Shown in pieces: positions 1 through 6,702 of a stretch of 6,702 nucleotides of DNA; the first letter of the stretch is position 1, and every line of letters begins with the position of its first letter. Under the pieces are notes generated by a model. It had not been told where the DNA came from, did no database searches, and was given only the letters and a program-made list of their open reading frames with translations. Both the position numbers and the translations under genes were made by a program. The stretch is from Pseudomonadota bacterium (GTDB lineage Bacteria; Desulfobacterota; Desulfarculia; Desulfarculales; JAHJDS01), in contig JAHJDS010000085.1 in assembly GCA_018812395.1 (NCBI GenBank), positions 1 to 6,702 on the forward strand, written 5' to 3'.

Positions 1-129
1 GAGCGGCAGGATCATCTTGCCCCCTGGCTGAGGTACTACAATCATCACCGTCCTCATACCGCCCTCAACGGCAAACCGCCCGTCTCCAGACTGAAAACCG
101 TAAACAACCTGTTTGACAATTACACCTAA
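1..129 (+). CDS. IS481-family transposase, C-terminal end (partial)
   Basis: Frame 1 is open from the window edge to TAA at 127-129, giving the last 42 residues of a protein whose start lies to the left. The stretch YYNHHRPHTALNGKPPVSRL followed by NNLFDNYT is the usual C-terminal end of IS481-type DDE transposases, which cut and join the ends of their own element. In this family the last catalytic Glu lies roughly 40-50 residues before the YNHHRPH motif, so none of the DDE triad is visible here. It cannot be decided from the window whether the full gene is intact. The visible part has no frameshift or internal stop and ends at a normal family position. The family call is firm; the exact element is not identified. 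Confidence 0.88.
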   Translation, partial: ERQDHLAPWLRYYNHHRPHTALNGKPPVSRLKTVNNLFDNYT

Positions 130-192
130 GTACCCCTCACGGTCGAGCAGGGGTGCTCATGGCCAAGCATGGCAACTGTTGTCCCTCCGACA
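1..192 (+). mobile_element. Right end of an IS481-family insertion sequence (left part outside window)
   Basis: The transposase stop at 127-129 is followed by about 60 nt that would hold the right terminal inverted repeat. IS481-type ends normally read TGT inward from each side. Read on the minus strand from 192, the sequence starts TGTCGGAGGGACAAC, which fits an element ending at about 192. Two short stems lie just inside: 132-137 with 149-154, and 145-149 with 154-158. The left end is not in the window, so the boundary is a guess from the TGT rule, and no target duplication can be checked. Confidence 0.45.
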
Positions 193-660
193 AAGAGGAA
201 GCGCTGCATAAACTCGGAATATGCAGCGCCACGAGCCGTGGGCACCGCGACGCGACGCCCACGGCTCACCCAAAGACCGGTTTCTCGCGCGGCGCAATTC
301 CTCATTATCGCGCCGCGCAGGTCATCGTGGCCGATCCGCGGGAGCACTACGACACGGTATGACGGGGCTCAATCGCTGTTGTTTCGTGGGTTCTTAGGGG
401 AGCGAAATCCCCTAAGCGGCGGGGGAGTGCAGAGGGGCTTCGACGGTGCGACGCCGCACAGGCGTAAAGTGTTCAGGCTCGCGGTACAGGGTCGGCCTTC
501 CCTCACTCGAACCTCGGTAATGCTCGTGGCGCCAGCCACCCCCTCTGCCCCTGGGGGGGGCGCGGAGGGTTGGGAGAAGACCACCCGCATCGAAAGATGT
601 CCCTATTCCATTTTTCAGATCCAACCTCAAAACCATTATGTGTCATATACGGTAAAAAAC
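193..660. other. GC-rich non-coding stretch with a run of hairpins
   Basis: No convincing gene is seen here; the open frames have low-complexity, Arg/Pro-rich translations without family motifs. Four perfect stems occur in 216 nt: 201-209 with 221-229 (9 bp, 11-nt loop); 233-243 with 257-267 (11 bp, 13-nt loop); 287-295 with 310-318 (9 bp, 14-nt loop); and 393-400 with 409-416 (8 bp, 8-nt loop). A 5-bp stem, 446-450 with 455-459, and a weak pairing around 541-569 beside an eight-G run (553-560) follow. The first two hairpins are only 3 nt apart. This could be a structured RNA, a set of protein-binding dyads, or remnants of mobile-element ends. No known RNA family was recognised. Confidence 0.5.
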
Positions 661-664
661 CACG

Positions 665-713
665 TTGCGCCGACGGCATCCGTAATATATATTATTTTAT
701 AGTTGTTTATAAT
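665..713 (+). promoter_or_regulatory. Candidate promoter region for the DUF4238 gene
   Basis: Base composition drops sharply to AT-rich at about 681. TTGCGC (665-670) and TATATT (688-693) are 17 bp apart and resemble a sigma70 -35/-10 pair. A perfect TATAAT (708-713) lies further down but has no good -35 at the right distance. Either could start a transcript with a leader of roughly 35-55 nt ahead of the ATG at 754. The choice between them is uncertain. Confidence 0.4.
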
Positions 714-753
714 CTATACTTATGCTAATAAAAAATAGTAATCGAGGCAGCAA

Positions 754-1735
754 ATGACTAGAACGTCCCCAAGTATTCAGCATTATGTGCCGCAATTTAT
801 TTTAAAGAATTTTGGGGTAGGCAACAAAAGGCATATCTTTGTATTTGACAAGTGGGAAGAAAAGGTTTTTAAAAGTTCCGCAAAAAGTATCGGAGGTGAA
901 AAGGGATTTTACAATTTCATGTCAAACGGTGATATCATTACGATTGAACCAAGTTTGGCAAAATTAGAATCATTATCAGCCAAAATAGTTAAAAGGATTA
1001 TTAGGGAAGAAAGCCTATCCAATATTGCCGAAGAGGAAAGAGTGCTTTTATCCCAATTCTTGGCCGTCCAATTCAGGCGGACCAAAGGCATTAGACAAGA
1101 TATTGAGAGTTCCAAGGATGCGCTTGTGTCACACCTTAAAAAACTTGGAGTTGACCCCGAAAGTGTAATTAGTTATACTTCCATAGATGCTATGGAAATA
1201 AAAAAGATGTCCATCAAAATGCTAATAGATTCGGACCAAATACTTCCGTATTTTTATGATAAAAGCATGGTTGTTAATGAAGACAGTTAATTCGAGACCA
1301 TTTTATTTATCTGACAACCCAGTTACATTACAAAACCAGAATGATTACAGTCCATATGGGAATTTAGGAATTGGGGTTAGGGGGATAGAGATATATATGC
1401 CCCTATCAAGCAAACTTGCATTAGCTGTTTTTTGCAGGTCTTTAGAAAAACAATTTGTAGATGCTTATGACAAGTATCTCTATATCAAGTCTATAGACCC
1501 TACTTTTCAATTGCAAAAAAATAGGCCTGCTCCAGGATTAGAAGAAATGGTATCCGGGCTAAAGACTGGTAAACCGGTAGATGTAATGCGGGATAATGTT
1601 ATAAATCACAATGCGTTACAAGTCATGTATTCCTCAAGATTTGTCTTTTCTTCAAACGATAATTTTACACTGGCTAAACAAATGATCAAGGAACAGCCAA
1701 AATATAAGAAAGGGCCGAAGGCGGAAATAAACTAG
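754..1735 (+). pseudogene. DUF4238-family protein, split by a +1 frameshift
   Basis: The ATG at 754 has GAGG (744-747) six bases upstream. The first frame carries HYVPQFILKNF (residues 10-20), the N-terminal signature of DUF4238 proteins, but stops at 1288-1290. The expected rest continues one frame over to TAG at 1733-1735, with WLLMKTVNSRPFYLSDNPV and later EIYMPLSSKLALAVF, the conserved middle and C-terminal motifs of the family. Dropping one A from the run at 1261-1264 joins the frames as ..YFYDK-AWLLMK.. into one protein of about 326 residues, a normal family length. The family function is unknown. It may be a true pseudogene, a read error in a homopolymer, or less likely a programmed shift. 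Composition is much more AT-rich than the neighbouring operon, suggesting horizontal acquisition. The second part has no convincing ribosome binding site of its own. Confidence 0.8.
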
Positions 1736-1776
1736 CCAAGATAGTTATAGAGAATAGTTCTATTAAAATGATGATC

Positions 1777-1816
1777 AATAAGGAGGGGGACGCCTTCCGG
1801 CGTCCCCCTCCTTATT
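1777..1816. terminator. Bidirectional terminator hairpin between convergent genes
   Basis: Positions 1777-1794 and 1799-1816 are perfect reverse complements: an 18-bp stem with a 4-nt loop (TTCC on plus, GGAA on minus). It lies 41 nt after the DUF4238 stop and 26 nt after the gcdA stop on the other strand. The stem base is A/T, so either transcript ends its stem with CTTATT. On the minus strand a short T tract (TTTT) follows about 9 nt later. There is no long U run, so it is an imperfect intrinsic terminator, but stem strength and convergent placement support the call. Confidence 0.75.
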
Positions 1817-1842
1817 CGAATCAGGCGGATGCGGCGCAGCCG

Positions 1843-3582
1843 CTACCCCTTGATGATCCTCGGTATCATCATGTGGTGCTGGGGGCAGATGCTGGTCGGG
1901 TTCTGGTAGGCGCAGTTGGCAAAGGCCACCACATAATCCCGCAGCGCCGCATTGACCACCACCTCGTCCACAAAACCCCGCTTGGCGCAGTACACCGGCC
2001 GGCTCTTGTCGTAATACTCCTGGGCCAGGGCGTTCATCTTGTCGATCACCGGCTGGATATCGTGGCCCGCGTCCTGCTCCTTGACCAGGCGGCGCGAAAA
2101 ACTGGCCGCCGCGGCCGTCTCGCCGTGCATGACGTAGATCTCGGTCGTGGCCGTGCCCAGGGTAAAGGCGTTGTGGTTGTTGGCCGTGGGGCCGCCCATG
2201 ACGTAATGGGCCGCGGCCGTGCCCTTACGAAGCACGACCAGCATCATCGGCACGTCGGTCTGCTCGATGGAGTAGATCAGGCTCTGGCCCAGGCCCAGCA
2301 GTTCGGCCTTCTCGGCAATGTCGCCCACGTCGATGCCCGAGGTGTCCTGGAACCAGATGATCGGCACCCGGTCCCGGCCGCAGAGGGTGACGAACTCGTT
2401 CATCTTGATCAGGCCCTGTCGATAGAGCTTGCCGCCGATGCCGATGTACTCGCCCCCGGCGTACTCGGGGTATTTCGCACCTAAAAAGCCCTGGCGGTTG
2501 CCGATCACGCCGCACAAATACCCGTCCACCTTGACCAGGCCGGTGTAGACCTCGGGGCCGTAGCCGGGCCGGAACTCGAGGTGCTCGGAGCCGTCCACCA
2601 GCCGGGCCAGGAGGTTGTCGAAGTCGTAGACCGCCTTCTGGTTAAAGGCGATGATCGAGTCGATCTCGGCCGGGTCGTACTTGGGCGGCGCCGGCTCGGC
2701 CACCCGGAAGAACTGGGGGTCATAGGCCGGCATCCAGGTCATCAGTTCCTTGAGCCCGTCCAGGACGCCCTCCTCGGTCTCGTACACGGACTTGAAAAAG
2801 CCGGTCGAGTCGTAGTGGATCGGCACGCTGCCCGGCGGCACGGCCTTGAAGTGGCGGGTGGCCTCGATGAGTTGGTCGGCGCCTTCGAGGTCGAAGTGCC
2901 CCTTGGGGCTCATGCCGCCGACGATGCCGCCGCCGCCCACGGCGATGTTGCAGTCCTTGTGGGCCAGCAAATAGGTCGGGGAGATGCCCTGGTAGCCGCC
3001 GCCGGCCGGGTTGGTGCCGTAGATGCCGGCCAGGATGGGCACGCCCTGCTTCTCGAGTTCGGCGTGCCGGAAAAAGGTGGTGCCGTTGCCGCGCCGGTCG
3101 GCGTAGACCTCCTCCTGCTCGGGCAGCTTGACGCCCGAACAGTTGACCAGCCAGACCAGGGGCACGTGCAGCCGCTTGGCCAGGTCGGTCACCCGGAGCT
3201 GGTTCTCGGCCTGTCCGGCGATCCAGGCCCCGGCCATGACCTTGTTGTCAAAGCCGATGAGCACGCACCACCGGCCCGAGATCCGGGCCAGGCCGTCGAT
3301 GACGCCGGTCATGCCTTCTTCGTTGTCCCGGGGGTTGTACAGGGTGTGCAGCGGGAAGAAGTAGCCGTCGTCGATCAAATACTCGATCCGGTCCCAGACG
3401 GTCATTTGGCCGCGCTTGTGGATCTTTTCAGCCGGCAGGCCGGCCTTCCGGACCCGCTCGAACTCGGCCGCCACCCCGGCCATGACCTCGGCGATCTGGT
3501 CGCGGTTCTCGGCCATCTTCTTGATCTGGGAGTCCTTGAGGGGCTTGCCCAGGTCGTCCATCTTCCTGAAATAGGGCCACAT
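1843..3582 (-). CDS. gcdA: Glutaconyl-CoA decarboxylase alpha subunit (carboxyltransferase)
   Basis: This 579-residue protein matches the alpha subunit of glutaconyl-CoA decarboxylase over its whole length (family about 580-590). It has two crotonase-fold carboxyltransferase halves, roughly residues 55-300 and 320-560. Visible conserved blocks are NCSGVKLPEQE (147-157), GTNPAGGGY (189-197), GGGGIVGGMSPKGH (216-229), GGKLYRQGLIKMNEF (383-397), FQDTSGIDVG (411-420) and RKGTAAAHYVMGGP (452-465). By family knowledge, alpha moves the terminal carboxyl of glutaconyl-CoA to biotin on the carrier subunit, and the membrane beta subunit then releases CO2 while exporting Na+. It acts at the cytoplasmic membrane face and has no membrane segment itself. 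The ATG at 3582-3580 has GGAGG (3596-3592) 9 nt upstream. It is the second gene of the operon, 52 nt after the dehydrogenase, and ends at the hairpin 1777-1816. A related acyl-CoA carboxyltransferase (e.g. propionyl- or methylmalonyl-CoA type) is a weaker alternative; the paired dehydrogenase favours glutaconyl-CoA. Confidence 0.9.
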   Translation of the reverse strand: MWPYFRKMDDLGKPLKDSQIKKMAENRDQIAEVMAGVAAEFERVRKAGLPAEKIHKRGQMTVWDRIEYLIDDGYFFPLHTLYNPRDNEEGMTGVIDGLARISGRWCVLIGFDNKVMAGAWIAGQAENQLRVTDLAKRLHVPLVWLVNCSGVKLPEQEEVYADRRGNGTTFFRHAELEKQGVPILAGIYGTNPAGGGYQGISPTYLLAHKDCNIAVGGGGIVGGMSPKGHFDLEGADQLIEATRHFKAVPPGSVPIHYDSTGFFKSVYETEEGVLDGLKELMTWMPAYDPQFFRVAEPAPPKYDPAEIDSIIAFNQKAVYDFDNLLARLVDGSEHLEFRPGYGPEVYTGLVKVDGYLCGVIGNRQGFLGAKYPEYAGGEYIGIGGKLYRQGLIKMNEFVTLCGRDRVPIIWFQDTSGIDVGDIAEKAELLGLGQSLIYSIEQTDVPMMLVVLRKGTAAAHYVMGGPTANNHNAFTLGTATTEIYVMHGETAAAASFSRRLVKEQDAGHDIQPVIDKMNALAQEYYDKSRPVYCAKRGFVDEVVVNAALRDYVVAFANCAYQNPTSICPQHHMMIPRIIKG

Positions 3583-3610
3583 GGCTTGACGCCTCCGAAT
3601 GTTTTTTTTG

Positions 3611-3629
3611 GCCGGGCCGACGGCCCGGC
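3611..3629 (-). other. Intercistronic GC hairpin followed by an A8 tract
   Basis: Between the dehydrogenase stop and the gcdA start, 3611-3618 pairs perfectly with 3622-3629 (8 bp, all G/C, 3-nt loop). In the transcript it is followed by eight A residues (3609-3602) and then the gcdA ribosome binding site. The poly-A rather than poly-U tail argues against termination of the operon here. It may stabilise or process the mRNA, or set the ratio of the two proteins. That role is inferred. Confidence 0.5.
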
Positions 3630-3634
3630 GGTGG

Positions 3635-4798
<1,164 letters not shown>

Positions 4799-4898
4799 GG
4801 CTTCCCTCCTGGCCTGAAGCGGCGGACTTTTTTTGGGGCCCGGCGATGAGTGGTGCGGGGTGATCCGCGCCGGGGTTTGATGGCTATAAAACCGCTAC

Positions 4899-4927
4899 AT
4901 TATAGTTAAGCGATCGACGGATGTCGA
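4899..4927 (-). promoter_or_regulatory. Sigma70-type promoter of the dehydrogenase-gcdA operon
   Basis: Read on the minus strand, TCGACA (4927-4922) is a five-of-six -35 match and TATAAT (4904-4899) a perfect -10, with exactly 17 bp between them. Transcription would start near 4892, giving a leader of about 94 nt before the ATG at 4798. Orientation, spacing and position all fit the operon, and no comparable pair was seen nearer the gene. Confidence 0.75.
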
Positions 4928-4962
4928 GCCCTTTGTGGGGCATGTCCCCCGGGCCGACATCC
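4919..4962. promoter_or_regulatory. Inverted repeat overlapping the -35 box, candidate operator
   Basis: GGATGTCGAGCCC (4919-4931) and GGGCCGACATCC (4951-4962) form 12 base pairs interrupted by one unpaired A (4927). A smaller dyad inside, GGGGCATGTCCCC (4937-4949), is centred about 51 nt upstream of the predicted start. The outer left arm covers the -35 box. An outer site over -35 suggests repression and an inner site near -50 suggests activation. Which protein binds, if any, cannot be told. As DNA remote from coding sequence it is unlikely to be a terminator for the operon, but a terminator of whatever once lay upstream is possible, although no T run follows. Confidence 0.5.
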
Positions 4963-5078
4963 TAGCAGAAACGGCCGGCGATTATAAGGACCTTGGCGCT
5001 GCGGTAAAAATATTTTTTCGGGTGCTCCGCCGCACGGGGAGCGAAGCCGCGCAGGCATACTTCGCGACAGGCCCTTGA

Positions 5079-5491
5079 CTAGTTGAGCGGGTTTTTTCTG
5101 AGGACCTTGAGGATGATAGCATAGAGGTCCTGATGGCGGTGTTAAACCTGAACTCGCACTCCTTGAGGTGGAGGTAAAAGGTCGATTTGGGCAGGCCGCT
5201 GAACTTCATCAGCCGCCCCTTGGCAAAGGACCAAAAGGCCTCGATACCGTTGATGTGGTTCTTGGCCAAGGCGAATTCATTTTGGCCGTGGTGGACCCGG
5301 TAATGCTTTTTGTAGCCGAGGTCAACCAGTCCGTGGTAGCCGGGCCATCCGTCGGAGTGGATGACGCTTTGAGGGTCCACTCGTCCTCGAATAATGGCTT
5401 GGAGCGTGGCTTTGGCGCAATCAAGGACGATTTGGGTGTAGACCTTGCCGCCGCGTTTGAGGATGCCGAAGACAGGTGTTTTTCCGCCGGC
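5079..5491 (-). pseudogene. IS1595-family (ISXO2-like) transposase, 5'-truncated and frameshifted
   Basis: On the minus strand, the frame from about 5491 reads AGGKTPVFGILKRGGKVY, then SVIHSDGWPGY, KKHYRVHHGQNEF and HINGIEAFWSFAKGRL, then FYLHLKECEFRFN. These are the ordered blocks of IS1595-type DDE transposases, including the second Asp (HSDGW) and the final acidic residue (NGIEAFW). Zinc-ribbon, first catalytic Asp and everything before AGGK are missing. After FRFN the normal ending is out of frame: restoring one base near 5140-5141 gives (H)RHQDLYAIILKVLRKNPLN and TAG at 5081-5079, whereas the actual frame runs on to 4982. The copy is therefore broken twice and cannot make a working transposase. 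Sequence upstream of 5491 in this frame is antisense to an adenine deaminase fragment. No terminal inverted repeat was identified. Confidence 0.87.
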
Positions 5492-5755
5492 GGCGGGATC
5501 GTGGTCGTGGTTGACGGCGGGGTGCTGGCCGAATTCCTGTTTCCAGTGGGCGGCGTGATCTCGACCTTGCCGTTGCCCGAAATCAACCGTAAGTCTGCGG
5601 CGGTGCGGCGAGCCATGGCCGATTTGGGCGGAAAACTGGAGCGGCCGTGGCTGACCTTCCAGACCCTGGCCTTCACCGGCCTGCCTTTCCTGCGAATCAC
5701 GGACAAGGGCCTGGCCGACGTTAGGCGCGGCGAACTGGTGCCGCTTATTGTGTAA
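5486..5755 (+). pseudogene. ade: Adenine deaminase, C-terminal fragment
   Basis: On the plus strand the last 88-89 codons before TAA (5753-5755) read GGGIVVVVDGGVLAEF, FPVGGVISTLPLPEI, then LTFQTLAFTGLPFLRITDKG and LADVRRGELVPLIV. This order is typical of the C-terminal domain of adenine deaminase, which converts adenine to hypoxanthine in purine salvage. The homology appears to start abruptly near 5486-5495. Upstream in the same frame the sequence is antisense to the IS1595 transposase, so the metal-binding amidohydrolase domain (some 500 residues) is gone and the fragment cannot be active. No start codon or ribosome binding site is expected at the junction. The high GC matches the core genome rather than the AT-rich genes, so it is probably a leftover of a native gene cut by insertion and deletion. 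The call rests on remembered family motifs without a search. Confidence 0.75.
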
Positions 5756-5808
5756 CCATGTAAATGCCATTAGATGCCTGCTAATTAAATAGTAGCTTAA
5801 GATACGAA

Positions 5809-5839
5809 TTGACTTGCCTATTAAAACTCCGTGTATTAT
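5809..5839 (+). promoter_or_regulatory. Candidate promoter for the pentapeptide-repeat gene
   Basis: TTGACT (5809-5814) is a five-of-six -35 match. TGTATT (5832-5837) lies 17 bp downstream and TATTAT (5834-5839) 19 bp downstream; either could be the -10. A further AT-rich patch (TAATATAAA, 5851-5859) is also possible. The start would be about 60 nt before the ATG at 5907. The remaining DNA between 5756 and 5906 is AT-rich with nothing else recognised. Confidence 0.45.
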
Positions 5840-5906
5840 TATTTGTCTGATAATATAAAATTAATAAGGTCTTCGTTGTAATTAAAAGGCTGCAGGGAGT
5901 GCCAAA

Positions 5907-6566
5907 ATGAGTGAGATGCCTAAGCAATGTGCCGGACCACCACCAGAAGTCCAGGAACGGCCTGGATTTAAAGTTGAACAATGCTGCTGCGATCGGGACG
6001 GTACATTCAAAAGCAAGGACGACCACAGATACTGTATTTTTCACCTCCCGACAGAGGACAAGAAGAGATTGGGGGGTCTAAGTAAAGAATTTGGACAGGC
6101 ATTCAGAGATGAGGCAAAAAAGGAAAGACCATGGTTTACAGAGTTTAGTGGCATGGTATTTTTTGCAGGTTTTCGATTTCCTTTTGGTTTCGGAATTACT
6201 ATTGGCACCTCGAAGGTTTTGAGGGGTGAGGAAACTGAAGATAATAGAGAAGCAGCTAAACCAGGGCCGAGAAAAAGACTAAGCTATTTGAAGAAAAGAT
6301 TGAAATCGTCATCAAGACCAGCTGAATTTGAATTCAAATGGTGTATTTTTGAAGATGGTGCGGATTTCAGTCAGGTCAAATTCGGCAAAAGAGTCAGCTT
6401 TGAAGGGGCCAAGTTCCAAGGTTCTTCGAAATTTAGATTTGCCTCTTTTGGGAGTAGGGCAAATTTTCAAAATACACATTTTCTTGGGAAAGCAGATTTT
6501 CGACAAATAAGTTTCGGAGTAAATTTAACTTTCGATAATTCCATTTTTTCTAAAGAGGCATTATGA
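5907..6566 (+). CDS. Pentapeptide-repeat protein, possibly 3'-truncated
   Basis: The ATG at 5907 has AGGGAG (5894-5899) 7 nt upstream. The N-terminus has a Cys/His cluster: CCC at 26-28, then His40, Cys43 and His46 in HRYCIFH, which may bind metal. Residues 77-99 are Phe/Gly-rich (EFSGMVFFAGFRFPFGFG), perhaps a first beta-helix coil rather than a membrane span because of the internal Arg. A basic linker rich in Lys and Arg follows (103-137). From 148 phenylalanines recur at 148, 154, 159, 165, 170, 176, 181, 187, 192, 198, 203, 209 and 214, alternating 6 and 5. That is the pattern of phenylalanine-rich pentapeptide repeats forming a right-handed beta-helix. Such proteins often mask other proteins, but no partner is suggested here. 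The repeats stop without a capping domain, and TGA (6564-6566) falls at the start of a sequence resembling an insertion-element end. Function unknown. Confidence 0.78.
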   Translation: MSEMPKQCAGPPPEVQERPGFKVEQCCCDRDGTFKSKDDHRYCIFHLPTEDKKRLGGLSKEFGQAFRDEAKKERPWFTEFSGMVFFAGFRFPFGFGITIGTSKVLRGEETEDNREAAKPGPRKRLSYLKKRLKSSSRPAEFEFKWCIFEDGADFSQVKFGKRVSFEGAKFQGSSKFRFASFGSRANFQNTHFLGKADFRQISFGVNLTFDNSIFSKEAL

Positions 6567-6702
6567 GAGCGTTGCAAAATAGTTTCCCGATGCCGGGCGT
6601 TTTATGATATAAATTATCAACCAATTCAGGAGGATAATCCTTGTATCGCCGGGATCGGGACCAGTTGGATTTTTACGACGCCGTCTACGATGTGACCGTC
6701 CC
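6567..6702 (+). mobile_element. Possible left end of another insertion sequence
   Basis: Immediately after the pentapeptide gene stop, the sequence reads GAGCGTTGCAAAATAG. GAG..TTGCAA-type ends are, from memory, common in several DDE insertion-sequence families, and the abrupt end of the repeat protein at this point fits an insertion. A short CCCG/CGGG dyad lies at about 6586-6597. A new coding start follows at 6641. The right end is outside the window, so no inverted repeat or target duplication can be compared. Confidence 0.35.
6641..6702 (+). CDS. Start of an unidentified gene, possibly a transposase (partial)
   Basis: TTG at 6641 lies 7 nt after AGGAGG (6628-6633), a strong ribosome binding site, and opens a frame to the window edge (20 complete codons). 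The translation begins MYRRDRDQLDFYDAVYDVTV. The opening resembles N-termini of some IS4/IS5/IS1182-like transposases (MYR..QL.FYD), and the adjoining GAGCGTTGCAAAA would fit an element end. Twenty residues are too few to assign a family. The composition is GC-rich, unlike the gene just upstream. Confidence 0.45.
   Translation, partial: MYRRDRDQLDFYDAVYDVTV

Noticed and set aside
233..267. Group II intron domain V
   Set aside because: The GAGCCG..CGGCTC stem looks superficially similar, but the helix is a continuous 11-bp stem with a 13-nt loop and lacks the internal bulge and GNRA-type loop. No intron reverse transcriptase is nearby.
169..702. Plus-strand open frame of 177 codons in the hairpin region
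   Set aside because: Its translation is Arg/Pro/Ser-rich with no recognisable domain, runs through several perfect hairpins and continues into the AT-rich promoter region.
3602..3629. Terminator between the dehydrogenase and gcdA
   Set aside because: In the transcript the hairpin is followed by A residues, not U; on the other strand the T run comes before the stem. Neither orientation gives an intrinsic terminator.
5006..5042. Intrinsic terminator after the IS1595 transposase
   Set aside because: A 5-bp stem (5024-5028 with 5038-5042) is followed on the minus strand by ACCCG and then A residues before T residues, so the U run is too far away and the stem too weak.
4982..5770. Single intact 262-residue transposase on the minus strand
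   Set aside because: Only about residues 94-210 match an IS1595 transposase. The N-terminal part is antisense to an adenine deaminase fragment, and the C-terminal tail is an out-of-frame run-on after a deletion.
5781..6044. Minus-strand open frame of 87 codons
   Set aside because: It overlaps the promoter and start of the pentapeptide-repeat gene, has no good ribosome binding site and shows no recognised motif.

Overview
The window looks like a stretch of a GC-rich, strictly anaerobic bacterium, most likely one of the deltaproteobacterial (Desulfobacterota) sulfate reducers or syntrophs. That assignment is an inference. It rests on a two-gene operon pairing a glutaryl-CoA dehydrogenase of the apparently non-decarboxylating type with a glutaconyl-CoA decarboxylase alpha subunit, an energy-conserving pair described from anaerobic degraders of aromatic compounds and dicarboxylic acids such as Desulfococcus multivorans. 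Around this operon lie AT-richer accessory genes and pieces of at least two, probably three, insertion sequences.

Left part (1-1816). The window opens in the last codons of an IS481-family transposase whose right end may lie near position 192. A GC-rich, apparently non-coding stretch follows with a run of perfect hairpins (201-416 and weaker ones beyond), then an AT-rich promoter region. A DUF4238-type gene (754-1735) comes next, split by a single extra base in an A run near 1261-1264. A perfect 18-bp stem with a 4-nt loop (1777-1816) separates this gene from the convergent operon and probably terminates transcription from both sides.

Central operon (1843-4962, minus strand). A good sigma70-type promoter (TCGACA, 17 bp, TATAAT) overlapped by a large inverted repeat reads into the acyl-CoA dehydrogenase (3635-4798), then after 52 nt into gcdA (1843-3582). 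Together they would oxidise glutaryl-CoA to glutaconyl-CoA and hand its carboxyl group to a biotin carrier for Na+-coupled decarboxylation to crotonyl-CoA. The pump and biotin-carrier subunits (GcdB, GcdC, GcdD) are not in the window.

Right part (4980-6702). A broken IS1595-family transposase (minus strand, 5' end lost, one-base deletion near its 3' end) abuts the last ~88 codons of an adenine deaminase gene on the plus strand. The two fragments meet near 5486-5497, and the long minus-strand open frame across them is a chimera, not a real protein. Next comes an AT-richer gene for a pentapeptide-repeat protein (5907-6566) with a strict 11-residue phenylalanine period. It stops immediately before a sequence resembling the end of another insertion element, and a new coding region with a good ribosome binding site and TTG start (6641) runs off the right edge.

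I see no CRISPR array, tRNA, rRNA or recognisable defence system. The least explained parts are the hairpin-rich stretch at 193-600 and the operator-like inverted repeat at 4919-4962.
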